64,000 bases of DNA from Alphaproteobacteria bacterium (lineage in GTDB: Bacteria; Pseudomonadota; Alphaproteobacteria; Thalassobaculales; Thalassobaculaceae). Of this stretch, positions 53,276 to 62,830 are shown one piece after another (the stretch's first letter is position 1; the number at the start of each line of letters is the position of its first letter). Where the stretch lies: NCBI GenBank assembly GCA_024742275.1, contig JANSYS010000001.1:186001-250000 (forward strand), read 5' to 3'. The notes under the pieces are model-generated. The model was given only the letters and a program-made list of their open reading frames with translations. It had not been told where the DNA came from and did not search any database. The position numbers and the translations under genes are program-made.

Positions 53276-55156
53276 ATGACAGCCACGCCCATCACCGATC
53301 TCGCGCCGATGAAGCTTGTCATCGTCGGCCACGTGGATCACGGGAAGTCGACCCTGATCGGCCGCATGCTGCATGACACCGGCTCCCTGCCCGAGGGTAA
53401 GGCAGAAGCGGTCAAGGCCATGTCCGACCGCCGCGGCATGCCGATGGAATGGGCCTTCGTCCTCGACGCCCTGCAGGCCGAGCGCGATCAGGGCATTACC
53501 ATCGACACCACTCAGATCTTCTTCAAGACACCGGTCCGCCCGTACGTGATCATCGACGCACCGGGCCATAAGGAGTTTCTGAAGAACATGGTCTCCGGCG
53601 CTGCGTCCGCCGATGCGGCCATCCTGGTGGTGGATGCGAAGGAAGGCGTGCAGGAGCAGACCCGACGGCACGGCTACATCCTGCACCTGCTCGGCCTCGA
53701 CCAGGTCGTCGTCGCGGTGAACAAGATGGACCTGGTCGACCACGATCAGGCGCGTTTCGAGCAGGTGGCAGGCGAAGTCCGCGACTACCTCGCCGGAATG
53801 GGCATCACCCCCTCGGCCATCCTGCCGGTCTCGGCGCGGCACGGGGACGGTCTGGCATCGAAATCCGCCAACATGCCGTGGTTCGACGGTCCGACCATGA
53901 TCGAGGCGCTGGACGCCCAGGACCAGAAGCCGCTGCCGGTCGAGCTGCCGCTGCGCTTTCCGATCCAGGACGTCTACAAGTTCGACGAGCGCCGGATTCT
54001 CGCCGGCCGGATCGAGAGCGGGAAGCTGAATGTCGGCGACACCCTGCTTTTCAGCCCCAGCAACGCGACCGCCCAGGTCCAGAGCATCGAGGCCTGGAGC
54101 GTCGATGGCCCGGTCCTGTCCGCCTCCGCCGGCCAGTCCATCGGTATCACCCTGAACGACCAGCTCTTCGTCGAGCGCGGCTTCGTTGCCAGCCATCAGG
54201 TCGACCCGCCGATCCAGACCAATGTCTTCAGTGCGCGTATCTTCTGGCTCGGCCGGGCCCCGCTCGAAGTCGGCCGGCGCTACAAGCTGAAGCTCTCGAC
54301 CCTGGAGCACCCGGTCGAGGTGCAGGCGATCGAGCGGGTGATCGACGTCGCCGATCTCTCCGAGCGTCCGGCCGACCGGATCGAGCGGAACGAAGTTGGC
54401 GAGGTCGTGCTACGCGCCCGGGCGCAGCTCTCCCTGGACGAGTTCACCGCCAACCCGCGCCTCGGTCGGTTCGTTCTGATCGACGGCTACGACATGGCGG
54501 GCGGCGGCCTGATCTCCATGGACGGCTTCCACGACCTGCGGCGCTCGAACACGCCGACCTCCCAGAACATCACCGCGGTTGAGACACGGGTCACCACCGA
54601 CGCGCGCTGGGCGGCTAACGGCCACCGGTCCGGCGTGCTCTGGCTCACCGGCCTCTCCGGCGCGGGCAAGTCGACCCTGGCCCTGGAGCTGGAGCAGGCG
54701 CTGTTCCGCAAGGGCTGGCAGGTCTACGTACTGGACGGCGACAACATCCGTTTCGGCCTGTCCGCCGATCTCGGTTTTGCGCCGAAAGACCGGGAGGAGA
54801 ACATCCGGCGGGTCGGCGAGGTGGCGGCGCTGTTCGCGCGTGCCGGCGTGCTGGTGATCACAGCCTTCATCTCCCCCTACCGCTCGGACCGTGACCGCGC
54901 CCGCGCCGTAGCGCCGGACCTGTTCCACGAGGTCCACGTCAACGCCGGGCTCGAGATCTGCGAGGAACGCGACCCCAAAGGTCTCTACAAGAAGGCGCGG
55001 CGGGGCGAGATCCCGGAGTTCACGGGCATCTCGGCTCCGTACGAGGCGCCGGAAAACCCGGAGGTCGAAGTCGACACCGGAACCCAGACTCTCTCCCAGT
55101 CGGTCGAACAGTTGCTCCGATACGTCGAAGCGAATTTCGGCGGCAAGGGAAGCTGA
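53276..55156 (+). CDS. cysNC: Sulfate adenylyltransferase subunit 1/adenylylsulfate kinase fusion
   Basis: A 626-residue fusion. Residues 1-~420 are a CysN GTPase (GHVDHGKST, DAPGHKEF, NKMDLVD), which couples GTP hydrolysis to APS formation by CysD. Residues ~440-626 are a CysC APS kinase (LTGLSGAGKSTLA near 460, VLDGDNIRFGLSADLGF, ISPYRSDRDRAR), which phosphorylates APS to PAPS. Start ATG 53276 lies 14 bases after cysD. The fused form is common in alphaproteobacteria. Confidence 0.94.
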   Translation: MTATPITDLAPMKLVIVGHVDHGKSTLIGRMLHDTGSLPEGKAEAVKAMSDRRGMPMEWAFVLDALQAERDQGITIDTTQIFFKTPVRPYVIIDAPGHKEFLKNMVSGAASADAAILVVDAKEGVQEQTRRHGYILHLLGLDQVVVAVNKMDLVDHDQARFEQVAGEVRDYLAGMGITPSAILPVSARHGDGLASKSANMPWFDGPTMIEALDAQDQKPLPVELPLRFPIQDVYKFDERRILAGRIESGKLNVGDTLLFSPSNATAQVQSIEAWSVDGPVLSASAGQSIGITLNDQLFVERGFVASHQVDPPIQTNVFSARIFWLGRAPLEVGRRYKLKLSTLEHPVEVQAIERVIDVADLSERPADRIERNEVGEVVLRARAQLSLDEFTANPRLGRFVLIDGYDMAGGGLISMDGFHDLRRSNTPTSQNITAVETRVTTDARWAANGHRSGVLWLTGLSGAGKSTLALELEQALFRKGWQVYVLDGDNIRFGLSADLGFAPKDREENIRRVGEVAALFARAGVLVITAFISPYRSDRDRARAVAPDLFHEVHVNAGLEICEERDPKGLYKKARRGEIPEFTGISAPYEAPENPEVEVDTGTQTLSQSVEQLLRYVEANFGGKGS

Positions 55157-55162
55157 GTTTCC

Positions 55163-55603
55163 GTGCCGGACAAGACGGAACGGGTCGATGTCGTTCTCGT
55201 CGAGAACGACATCGAACAAATCGCGGCTTTTCGACAGCAAGCGATCGACTGGCTGGGCCAGCATGCCGCGCCCCACGGTGTCGCCTGGAACCTGGAGGAA
55301 TTTACCCTTCACGCGACGCGCGGCGACACGCTGATCGGCATGCTGGTCGGCTGCACCAATCTCCAATGGTTGCATGTCGATCTGCTCGCGGTGCGGCCGC
55401 AGGAGCGCCGTGGCGGTGTCGGTAGCGCCCTGCTCGCCAACGCCGATGAGCTCGCCCGGAAGCGTGGCTGTGTCGGCATCTGGCTCGACACGTTCGATTT
55501 TCAGGCGCCGGACTTCTATCCCCGCTTCGGCTTCACCGAGTTCGGCCGGATCGACGATATGCCGCCCGGCCATACCCGATTTTTCTTTACCAAGCGCCTG
55601 TAG
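55163..55603 (+). CDS. GNAT family N-acetyltransferase
   Basis: A 146-residue GNAT protein starting at GTG 55163, six bases after the cysNC stop. The acetyl-CoA motif appears as VDLLAVRPQERRGGVGSALLANADELARKRG. C-terminal YPRFGFTEFGRIDDMPPGHT is a second family landmark. Acceptor unknown. Close spacing with cysNC points to co-transcription; a functional link to sulfur assimilation is not evident. Confidence 0.8.
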   Translation: MPDKTERVDVVLVENDIEQIAAFRQQAIDWLGQHAAPHGVAWNLEEFTLHATRGDTLIGMLVGCTNLQWLHVDLLAVRPQERRGGVGSALLANADELARKRGCVGIWLDTFDFQAPDFYPRFGFTEFGRIDDMPPGHTRFFFTKRL

Positions 55604-55755
55604 AGTTCAGACGGGATCCGCGGCTGCGCGCTTGTGACCGATTGATGGCGGCGACCTTCGGCCACATTTTCTGCGCCGGACCGCGAACCCGGATTTAGGC
55701 TCCCGGCAGCCGACCTGGCGGGATCGCGGGCGAGACGTCCCACGAGGAGACGACC

Positions 55756-56973
55756 ATGGACTACGAGGGTTACTTCCGCGATCAGCTAGACGCGCTGCGC
55801 GGCGAAGGGCGATACCGGGTGTTCACCGATATCGAGCGCCGCCGGGGCGCCTTCCCGCGCGCGATGCGTTACCGCGACGGCGGGGAGCCAACCGGCGACG
55901 TTACCGTCTGGTGCTCGAACGACTATCTCGGCATGGGACAGTTTCCGGCCGTCCTCGCCTCCATGCACGAAGCGCTCGACCGCAGCGGCGCCGGCGCCGG
56001 CGGAACCCGGAACATCTCCGGCACCACCCACGACCACGTCCTGCTCGAAGCCGAACTCGCCGACCTTCACGGCACGGAGGCCGCCCTCCTCTTCACCTCG
56101 GGCTACGTGTCCAACTGGGCGGCGCTCGGAACCTTGGCGTCGAAGATGCCTGGCTGCGTGGTGCTGTCCGATGCGTCCAACCACGCCTCGATGATCGAGG
56201 GAATCCGCCACAGCCGGGCGGAGAAGGTTATCTGGCGGCACAACGACCCGGAGGACCTGAACCGCAAGCTCGCCGCGCTCGACCCGAACCGTCCGAAGCT
56301 GGTGGCGTTCGAGAGCGTCTACTCCATGGACGGGGACATCGCGCCGATCGCCGAGATCTGCGACGTCGCCGAGGCCCATGGCGCGATGACCTATCTGGAC
56401 GAGGTCCACGCGGTCGGGCTGTACGGCCCGCGCGGCGGCGGGATCTCCGAACGCGACGGCCTGGCCGACAGGCTGACGGTGATCGAGGGTACCCTGGGCA
56501 AGGCGTTCGGGGTGATGGGCGGCTACATCGCCGCCTCGGCGGCGCTTTGCGACTTCGTGCGCAGCTTCGCCTCCGGCTTCATCTTCACCACCGCCCTGCC
56601 GCCTGCCGTTGCCGCCGGCGCGCGGGCCAGCATCCGCCACCTGAAGACAAGCGACGTCGAACGCGAGGCCCAGCGCGAGCGGGTGACCAAGGTCCGCGCC
56701 GGCCTCGACGCCGCCGGCATCCCCCATCTCGCCAACCCGAGTCACATCGTGCCAGTAATGGTGGGCGACGCCGTTCAGGCGAAGCGGATAAGCGACGAGT
56801 TGTTGGACGAGTTCGGCATCTACGTGCAGCCGATCAACTACCCGACCGTCCCGCGCGGCACCGAGCGTCTGCGCCTCACGCCGTCGCCGGTCCATAGCGA
56901 CGCCGATATCGACCACCTGGTCGCCTCGCTGGGGACGATCTGGACCCGGTCGGGGCTGAAGCGGGCGGCGTAA
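55756..56973 (+). CDS. hemA: 5-aminolevulinate synthase
   Basis: A 405-residue PLP enzyme that condenses glycine and succinyl-CoA to 5-aminolevulinate, first step of tetrapyrrole synthesis in alphaproteobacteria. The catalytic lysine lies in [14 protein letters not shown], the PLP-binding Asp/His in [41 protein letters not shown] and [18 protein letters not shown] are diagnostic for ALAS over other alpha-oxoamine synthases. A GGAG-type sequence is present before ATG 55756. Confidence 0.94.
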   Translation: MDYEGYFRDQLDALRGEGRYRVFTDIERRRGAFPRAMRYRDGGEPTGDVTVWCSNDYLGMGQFPAVLASMHEALDRSGAGAGGTRNISGTTHDHVLLEAELADLHGTEAALLFTSGYVSNWAALGTLASKMPGCVVLSDASNHASMIEGIRHSRAEKVIWRHNDPEDLNRKLAALDPNRPKLVAFESVYSMDGDIAPIAEICDVAEAHGAMTYLDEVHAVGLYGPRGGGISERDGLADRLTVIEGTLGKAFGVMGGYIAASAALCDFVRSFASGFIFTTALPPAVAAGARASIRHLKTSDVEREAQRERVTKVRAGLDAAGIPHLANPSHIVPVMVGDAVQAKRISDELLDEFGIYVQPINYPTVPRGTERLRLTPSPVHSDADIDHLVASLGTIWTRSGLKRAA

Positions 56974-57076
56974 GGCGGACACGCGCCGAGCCCGCCGAGG
57001 GCGAGGTCGGGGGCTTCGGTCTCAGTCGCGGTTCGACCATGCCGGAGACTCCCTTCCGACGCTTACCCCTTCGACA

Positions 57077-57102
57077 CTCCCCGGCCTTGTGCCGGGGTAG
57101 TC
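57077..57102. repeat. REP-like GC hairpin, copy 1
   Basis: CCCCGGC and GCCGGGG arms around CTTGT, with imperfect flanks ACT/AGT. Near the end of hemA's 3' region. Similar hairpins occur at 57131-57155 and 30539-30566. Confidence 0.6.
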
Positions 57103-57130
57103 CTATCCGGCATCCCGATCTCCTCAAGTG

Positions 57131-57155
57131 TTGCCCCGGCCCTAGGCCGGGGAGT
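57131..57155. repeat. REP-like GC hairpin, copy 2
   Basis: CCCCGGCC and GGCCGGGG pair around CTA. It lies 29 bases after copy 1, before the end of the convergent CoA-transferase gene. Could also serve as bidirectional terminator between hemA and that gene. Confidence 0.6.
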
Positions 57156-57209
57156 GCGGGGGGATGGTAAGAAGGTGCCGGGGGTCGCGACGGTGATCGC
57201 GGCCTGCGA

Positions 57210-57971
57210 CTACGCCGCTTTCTCCAATCCGAAGACCCGCTTGGCGAAGCCTGGATAAATCTCCGCGATCTCCCCGGCGATACGGCCCCGCATAAGGGCA
57301 AGGGTCTCGGCATCCGGCAGCGGCGTGGTCGGCACCTCCGCCGGCACGTCGTAGTCGAAGCCGGTGTTCTCGGCGATGCTCTCGACGGTCTCGCCCGGAT
57401 GCACGCTCTTCAGAACGAAGCGGCGGCGCTCCTTGTCGACGTCGAACAGGCAGCGGTCGGTGATCATCGCGAACGGTCCGCCGGGCCGGTAGACGTTCGG
57501 TTCCGAAAAGCCCGGAGCGGAGATGAAGTCCACCTGCTCCACCAGCGTCCGTTTCGTGTGTTCCAGGCGGAACAGGATGACCCGCGGAACCACGTAGTAC
57601 AGATACCCCGAGCCGAAGGAGCCGGGAAACCGTGCCTTCGGCAGGTCCGGGTCGCCGATCGACACGAGGTTGATGTTGGCATTGCCGTCGATCTGGGCGC
57701 CGGAGAGGAAGAACGCGTCGATCCGGCCTTGCCCCGCGCAGTCGAACAGCTCCTTGCCGCCATCGGTGAAGAAGTTGTGATCCTCCGAGCCGAGCACGGA
57801 CACCCGCGTCCTCTCGCCCGACCGCGCCCGGGCCAGCAGGGCCGCCGCTCCCGGGACCGGCGACGACGCGCCGACGGCAACATGACGCAACCCGTCCAAC
57901 ATGCCCGCGATGGTGTGGATCAGGATTTCTTCCAGCCGCACATCGCTCTGCGAAGACAGCGTGGCGCTCAT
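57210..57971 (-). CDS. CoA-transferase family subunit B (IpdB-like)
   Basis: A 253-residue beta-type subunit of the CoA-transferase superfamily. Features: SSPVPGAAALLARA, FLSGAQIDGNANINLVSIGD and YYVVPRVILFRLEHTKRTLVEQVDF, the pattern of IpdB-type proteins. Where typical acetate/oxoacid CoA-transferases have SENG, it reads GSEDHNF (E63). This pair may therefore be an IpdAB-type ring hydrolase or an atypical transferase. Stop-start overlap with the alpha subunit (ATGA) shows coupling. Confidence 0.8.
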   Translation of the reverse strand: MSATLSSQSDVRLEEILIHTIAGMLDGLRHVAVGASSPVPGAAALLARARSGERTRVSVLGSEDHNFFTDGGKELFDCAGQGRIDAFFLSGAQIDGNANINLVSIGDPDLPKARFPGSFGSGYLYYVVPRVILFRLEHTKRTLVEQVDFISAPGFSEPNVYRPGGPFAMITDRCLFDVDKERRRFVLKSVHPGETVESIAENTGFDYDVPAEVPTTPLPDAETLALMRGRIAGEIAEIYPGFAKRVFGLEKAA

Positions 57972-58792
57972 TCAGCCGCCTCCCGGCCAACGACGAACTC
58001 GGCCAAATAGGCGGCGAAACCCTCTTCGGTCCGGGCCATCTCGGCGTAGCGGGCCAAATGGGCCTGATCGACGGCCAAATCGGTGGCCGGCAGACCTTGA
58101 GGCCAGCTCCCCCGCTTCGCCTCGACCATCGCGGTGACGTAGAGGCCCGGAATCGTCCCGGCCTTGGTCGCCGGATCGGCCATCAGGTCGCCGTCGACGA
58201 TTTCCTCCACCGTGACCAGGGTGTCGCGCGCCGCATGCGCCATGACCATCAGTTCGCGCCGCACGCCGATCCACACATTGCCGTGCCGGTCCGCCTTCGC
58301 GGCGTGAAACACAGCGAGGTCCGGGGTCAGCGCGGGGATTGCCACCACCGGATCGTTCTCGGCGAAGGGGTTGTCGATCACCTTCCAATCGTCCCGCCGG
58401 GCCAGGATGTCCGAGCCGATCAATCCGCGCATGACCGAGAACGGCGCCCCCCGCTCCGCCGCCTGGAGTCCCGCGTGGATGGCGGGACAGGTGGCGTCCT
58501 TCACGGTGATGCTGCCGGCCTTGACGGCGGCGGTGAAGCGCGGCGCCAGCCCATGCTCGCCAAGGGTCACGGCCGATGTCTCCGCGACCGCGACGCAGCC
58601 GGCCCCGATCAGCAGATCGCCGTGGTAGCCGAAGACCGGGACGCCGATGAGATGCAGGTCCTTTACCCCGCGCCGGATCACCGCCCGCCAAAGGGCGTTC
58701 GCGCAACCGGAGTAGTCCGGCGGCAGCGCGATCTTCGCACCGTCCCTCACCTTGGCGGCAAGCGCGTCCAGGTCGGTCAGCAACTCGGTCAT
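57968..58792 (-). CDS. CoA-transferase family subunit A (IpdA-like)
   Basis: A 274-residue alpha-type subunit preceding the beta subunit. ATG 58792 gives the N-terminus MTELLTDLDALAAKVRDG. Characteristic strings are ALWRAVIRRGVKDLHLIG, GAGCVAVAETSAVTLGEHG and FHAAKADRHGNVWIG. With the beta subunit it forms a heterotetramer acting on a CoA thioester; the IpdAB group hydrolyses a steroid-ring thioester in actinobacteria, so function in this organism is open. Followed upstream by an SDR gene on the same strand. Confidence 0.8.
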   Translation of the reverse strand: MTELLTDLDALAAKVRDGAKIALPPDYSGCANALWRAVIRRGVKDLHLIGVPVFGYHGDLLIGAGCVAVAETSAVTLGEHGLAPRFTAAVKAGSITVKDATCPAIHAGLQAAERGAPFSVMRGLIGSDILARRDDWKVIDNPFAENDPVVAIPALTPDLAVFHAAKADRHGNVWIGVRRELMVMAHAARDTLVTVEEIVDGDLMADPATKAGTIPGLYVTAMVEAKRGSWPQGLPATDLAVDQAHLARYAEMARTEEGFAAYLAEFVVGREAAE

Positions 58793-58864
58793 CTCATCCT
58801 CCGACGTTCCCGCCAAGTCTGCGCCTCCGCGCCGCTCCGATCAACGCACGGAAGGTCCGGCATC

Positions 58865-59653
58865 CTACTGTCCGAACCCCTCGATCGGCGCCACATAGCT
58901 GCTGTAGGTCGTGTTCGCCGCCCAGCCCGCGTCCACCGGCAGCGTGACTCCGGTGATGGCGGCTGCAGCGTCGGAAAGCAGAAAGGCGATCGGTTCGGCG
59001 ATATGGCGCGGGCGGACGAGCATCTTGAGCGCGCCGGCATCCTTGATCGCCTCCGGGTCCCGGTGGCCGCTGTCGATGCGGGCCTGGATCGCCGGGGTGA
59101 TGGTGTAGGTCGGGCCGACGGCGTTCACGCGGATGCCGTGGACGCCGTACTCGACCGCCAGGATCTCGGTCAGGCCTTTCACCGCGATCTTGGAGATGTT
59201 GTAGCTCGGGATCGGCAGGGCGGCGAAGCTGTTGATCGAGGCCAGATTGACGATGGCACCGGACTGCCGCGCTTTCATCCGGCGGCAGGCGGCGACGTTG
59301 ACCGACCAGGTGCCGCGGTAGTTCACGTCCATGATCCGGTCGGCCTCGGCACGATCCATCCGTTCGGTGGTCATGGCGTTCTGCAAGATGCCGGCGGAAT
59401 GGACGACGGCCCCCACCGGGCCGATCTGGCTCTCGACCGTATCGAAGAAGTCCTCCACCGCCCGATCGTCGGCGACGTCGAGGACCATGGCATGCGCCTC
59501 GGTGCCGAGGGCCTTCAGTTCCTCCACCGCTTTGGTCGCGGCATCGGCGTTGATGTCGGCGATGACCAGCCGATCCCCCTGCTCGGCCAGCACGTCGGCG
59601 GTCGCCCGACCGATCCCGCTGGCCCCGCCGGTGATGACGCTGATGCGGCTCAT
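58865..59653 (-). CDS. Short-chain dehydrogenase/reductase
   Basis: A 262-residue classical SDR. Coenzyme motif VITGGASGIGRATADVL; NNAG-equivalent VHSAGIL; catalytic Ser in ASINSFAALPIPS and Tyr/Lys in YNISKIAV. C-terminal PVDAGWAANTTYSSY. It precedes the CoA-transferase-like genes by about 70 bases and may be in the same operon. Substrate unknown; a NAD(P)-dependent alcohol/ketone conversion is likely. Confidence 0.88.
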   Translation of the reverse strand: MSRISVITGGASGIGRATADVLAEQGDRLVIADINADAATKAVEELKALGTEAHAMVLDVADDRAVEDFFDTVESQIGPVGAVVHSAGILQNAMTTERMDRAEADRIMDVNYRGTWSVNVAACRRMKARQSGAIVNLASINSFAALPIPSYNISKIAVKGLTEILAVEYGVHGIRVNAVGPTYTITPAIQARIDSGHRDPEAIKDAGALKMLVRPRHIAEPIAFLLSDAAAAITGVTLPVDAGWAANTTYSSYVAPIEGFGQ

Positions 59654-59858
59654 GACTTCCTCCCCAGGGTCTGCGCCCCTTTTTTGTGCTGGCCGGACGG
59701 TCCGCCGTCCGCCGGGCCCTGATCATCGCAACCGGCTGGGTGCTGCGGCAATGGGCAACTGCCGGTAAATGCCGGTGATGGAAGCCGTAGGCGGACATTC
59801 GCGACGGACTGTGTTAGCCGATGACTGTACCGTCCGCGTTCATTCCGGGACCCGCCCC

Positions 59859-60821
59859 ATGCGCCTGCCAGACCGTGTTCTCGATCACGCCCGAATTCCC
59901 GAGTTCAGCAATCCCTATTTCGGAAAGGTCCGAGACTGCTACGACCTGACCGACGACCGACGCATTCTCATCGCCTCGGACCGGATCTCCGCCTTCGACC
60001 GGATTCTCGCCTCGATTCCGTTCAAGGGGCAGGTCTTGACCCAGATGGCGCGGTTTTGGTTCGAGCGTACCGCCGATATCTGCCCGAACCACGTTCTGGA
60101 CTATCCGGACCCGAACGTCGTGGTGGCGCGAAAGGTGGAGATCCTGCCGGTGGAGATCGTCGTGCGGGGCTATCTGGCGGGTACGACGAGCACCTCCATC
60201 CTGACGCGCTACAAGAAGGGGGAGCGGGAAATGTACGGCCACGTCTTCCCGGACGGGATGCGCGACAACGAGAAGCTGTCGGCCCCGATCCTCACGCCGA
60301 CCACCAAGGCGTTCGACGGCGGCCACGACGCCCCGCTTACGGCAGACGATATCCTGTCCCAGGGCCTCCTGACGGAGTCTCAGTGGGCAAGCGTGTCGAC
60401 AATCGCGCTCGCCCTTTTCGACCGGGGTCAGGAGATGGCGGCGGAGCGCGGTCTGATCCTCGCTGACACGAAGTACGAGTTCGGGACGGACGCGGAGGGA
60501 ACGATCCTGCTGGCCGACGAAATCCATACCCCGGACAGCTCGCGATTCTGGCTGGCGGAGGGATACGACGCTGCGTTCGTCGCCGGCACCCGGCCACCGT
60601 CATTCGACAAGGATATCATCCGTGCCTGGGTCGATGCCCGCTGCGATCCCTATCACGACGAGATCCCGGACATCCCAAAAGACCTGATCGACCGGACCGC
60701 CCAGGTCTATGTCGACGCTTTCGAGGCGATCACCGGACAGGAGTTCCAGCCGGACGTCTCGGGAGACACACCTCTCGACCGCATCCGGGCCAATCTCGCG
60801 CGATACTTCCCCGCGTCTTGA
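59859..60821 (+). CDS. purC: Phosphoribosylaminoimidazole-succinocarboxamide synthase
   Basis: A 320-residue SAICAR synthase of the longer, yeast-like form. It ligates aspartate to CAIR in de novo purine synthesis. Motifs: [40 protein letters not shown] and ADTKYEFG, ending with [14 protein letters not shown] (Mg/ATP site). ATG 59859 gives the family length; the frame is open upstream without similarity. The longer 250-base gap before it contains its promoter. Confidence 0.93.
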   Translation: MRLPDRVLDHARIPEFSNPYFGKVRDCYDLTDDRRILIASDRISAFDRILASIPFKGQVLTQMARFWFERTADICPNHVLDYPDPNVVVARKVEILPVEIVVRGYLAGTTSTSILTRYKKGEREMYGHVFPDGMRDNEKLSAPILTPTTKAFDGGHDAPLTADDILSQGLLTESQWASVSTIALALFDRGQEMAAERGLILADTKYEFGTDAEGTILLADEIHTPDSSRFWLAEGYDAAFVAGTRPPSFDKDIIRAWVDARCDPYHDEIPDIPKDLIDRTAQVYVDAFEAITGQEFQPDVSGDTPLDRIRANLARYFPAS

Positions 60822-60827
60822 CGGCGG

Positions 60828-61538
60828 CTATTCCCTGAAGGTCACGAATTCGTCGAGCGGGACGCGCTCGGTGACGAGCGTGTTCTCCGCCTTGCCCCAG
60901 TCGGCGTAGCCGAGGGACATGCCGCAGACCACCGCCTCCATCTCGTCCAGGCCGAGTTCGGCCCGGATAACCTTGTGATAGGGCGCGAATGCCGCCTGGG
61001 GACAGGTCTCAAGCCCGTGCGACCGGGCCACCACCATCACGTTTTGCAGGAACATGCCGTAGTCGAGCCAGGATCCTATTTCCAGATCCCGGTCGATCAC
61101 GAAGATCAAACCGACAGGCGCGTCGAAGAACAGGTGGTTGCGGCCGTGTTGCGCATGCATACGCTCGTGGTCGCCCTTCTCGATGCCGAGCAGGCCGTAC
61201 AGATCCCATCCGACTTTACGGCGGCGCGTCAGATACGGATCGCGGAACTTCTTCGGGTAATAAGCCCACTCGCCCGCATGTTCCTCGTCGCCGTCGAAGG
61301 CCGTCAGGATGGCGGCCGACAGGCGGTCTTTCGCCGACCCGGTCAGAATATGGACCTTCCAAGGCTGCATGTTGGTGCCCGAAGGCGCACGGGCGGCGAC
61401 CTGCAGGATGCGCTCGACCGTGGCGCGCGGCACCGGGTCCGGCTTGAACGCGCGGACCGAACGACGCTGGCCAACCGCCTCCTCGACGGGATTGAGGTCG
61501 GAGACGGGGAGCGGGATACGAGGGGCGATCTCTGTCAT
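60828..61538 (-). CDS. Nitroreductase family protein
   Basis: A 236-residue FMN-dependent nitroreductase-fold enzyme. FMN-binding pattern: RRSVRAFKPDPVPRATVERIL and ARAPSGTNMQPWKVHIL near the N-terminus; ETCPQAAFAPYHKVIR and VCGMSLGYADW later. Physiological substrate unknown (nitro compounds, quinones or flavin). It overlaps the start of the following TSUP gene's neighbour by four bases, so the two genes are coupled. Confidence 0.88.
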   Translation of the reverse strand: MTEIAPRIPLPVSDLNPVEEAVGQRRSVRAFKPDPVPRATVERILQVAARAPSGTNMQPWKVHILTGSAKDRLSAAILTAFDGDEEHAGEWAYYPKKFRDPYLTRRRKVGWDLYGLLGIEKGDHERMHAQHGRNHLFFDAPVGLIFVIDRDLEIGSWLDYGMFLQNVMVVARSHGLETCPQAAFAPYHKVIRAELGLDEMEAVVCGMSLGYADWGKAENTLVTERVPLDEFVTFRE

Positions 61539-62290
61539 GGGGCGACGCTAGACGCTTCCTGCCAGATCATCCAGACCCCAAGCAGCAGCAGCGCGGTGAA
61601 CAGAGCGCGACGGAAATCCCTGTCGGACAGCCGTCCGCGCAGACGCCGCCCAAGCGCCATGCCGAGGAACGCGGGAACCACACCCGCCAGCGTGCTCAGT
61701 GCCGCGCCGCCGCCGATCAGCCCATGACCGCCCAGCCCAAGCGCCAGGGCCAGGGTCGCCACGGTGAAGGTCGCGCCCATCATCTGCACCAGCCGGTCGC
61801 GGTCGAGGCCGAGCGCCTGGAGATAGGGAACCGAGGGAATGACGAAGGAGCCCGTCATGCCGGTCAGCAGCCCGGTCACCCCGCCGCAGACCGGCCCGAG
61901 CCACCGCTCGTGCCGCCCGGGCCGCGGCCAGGGCGGCGCGAGCAGGCCGAGAGCCGCGTAGAGCGCGATCGAGGCTCCAAGGACATAGACCAACAGCTCG
62001 GTCGCCACCCAGGTCACCGCGCCGGATGTCGCCGCCGTGCCGATCGCGACCGCACCGAGGAACGGCCAGAAGCGACGCAGCTGGTCAATAAGGCCGCCGC
62101 CCGCAACGGCCTGTAGCAGGTTGGTGAGGAAGGATGGAAGGAGCATTGCCGCCATTGCCGCGGGCAGGCCCAACAGGGGTGTGAGCAGAGCCAGACTCAC
62201 CGTCGGAAGCCCGAGCCCGACCACACCCTTCACAACGCCCGCAAGGAAGAGAACGCCGGCAATGACGGCGAGGTCGTTGGCTTCGGTCAT
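61535..62290 (-). CDS. TSUP family (sulfite exporter TauE/SafE) transporter
   Basis: A 251-residue membrane protein with about eight helices of the TauE/SafE type: FLAGVVKGVVGLGLPTVSLALL and the repeated second half GVTGLLTGMTGSFVIPSVPYLQALG. Possible cargo is sulfite, sulfoacetate or another organic anion. The gene lies on the same strand as, and just upstream of, the nitroreductase gene (stop/start overlap of four bases). ATG 62290 chosen over an upstream in-frame codon. Confidence 0.85.
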   Translation of the reverse strand: MTEANDLAVIAGVLFLAGVVKGVVGLGLPTVSLALLTPLLGLPAAMAAMLLPSFLTNLLQAVAGGGLIDQLRRFWPFLGAVAIGTAATSGAVTWVATELLVYVLGASIALYAALGLLAPPWPRPGRHERWLGPVCGGVTGLLTGMTGSFVIPSVPYLQALGLDRDRLVQMMGATFTVATLALALGLGGHGLIGGGAALSTLAGVVPAFLGMALGRRLRGRLSDRDFRRALFTALLLLGVWMIWQEASSVAP

Positions 62291-62350
62291 CGAAGGAGCA
62301 TACGGCAAGTCGCCTCGTGCGCCTCGGGGACCGCCGACGACGACACCTGC

Positions 62351-62830
62351 TCAGCCTTTCCGGAGCATCTCGAAATGCGGGATTCCATCCTCGTCGTAGG
62401 GACCTTTCACCGCCGCATAGCCCAGGCTTTCATAGAACTCTCGAAGATAGGCCTGGCCATTGAGCCGGACGGCCCGCGTAGCGTACTCGGCCTCCGCGAA
62501 CCGATGACATTCTGCCATCAACAGACGGCCAAGGCCCCGTCCGCGCGCCGCCGCCGTCGTCAGAACCCGCCCCACCGCCGGTTCCGGGTAATAATCACCG
62601 GGTGCGAAGAGCCGGGCATAGGCCAGCAGCACGCCCTCTCCCGGGTGACCGTCATAGCCGAGCAGATGCCAGGCTCGGGAGTCCTTGCCGTCGATCTCCG
62701 GATAGGGGCACTCCTGCTCGACAATGAAGATGTCCACCCGCGCCTTGAGGATCGCGTAGACCTGGTCGCGGTCGAGTTGGTTCCAGCGGTGCCATCGCCA
62801 GGTGACCGGAGGCAGCGGATCCACGCTCAC
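62351..62830 (-). CDS. ElaA-like GNAT acetyltransferase
   Basis: A 159-residue GNAT protein of the ElaA group. N-terminal WRWHRWNQLDRDQVYAILKARVDIFIVEQECPYPEIDGKD is the ElaA signature; acetyl-CoA loop is GRVLTTAAARGRGLGRLLM. The GTG start at 62830 overlaps the upstream deacetylase-like gene by four bases. Acceptor unknown. Confidence 0.85.
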   Translation of the reverse strand: MSVDPLPPVTWRWHRWNQLDRDQVYAILKARVDIFIVEQECPYPEIDGKDSRAWHLLGYDGHPGEGVLLAYARLFAPGDYYPEPAVGRVLTTAAARGRGLGRLLMAECHRFAEAEYATRAVRLNGQAYLREFYESLGYAAVKGPYDEDGIPHFEMLRKG

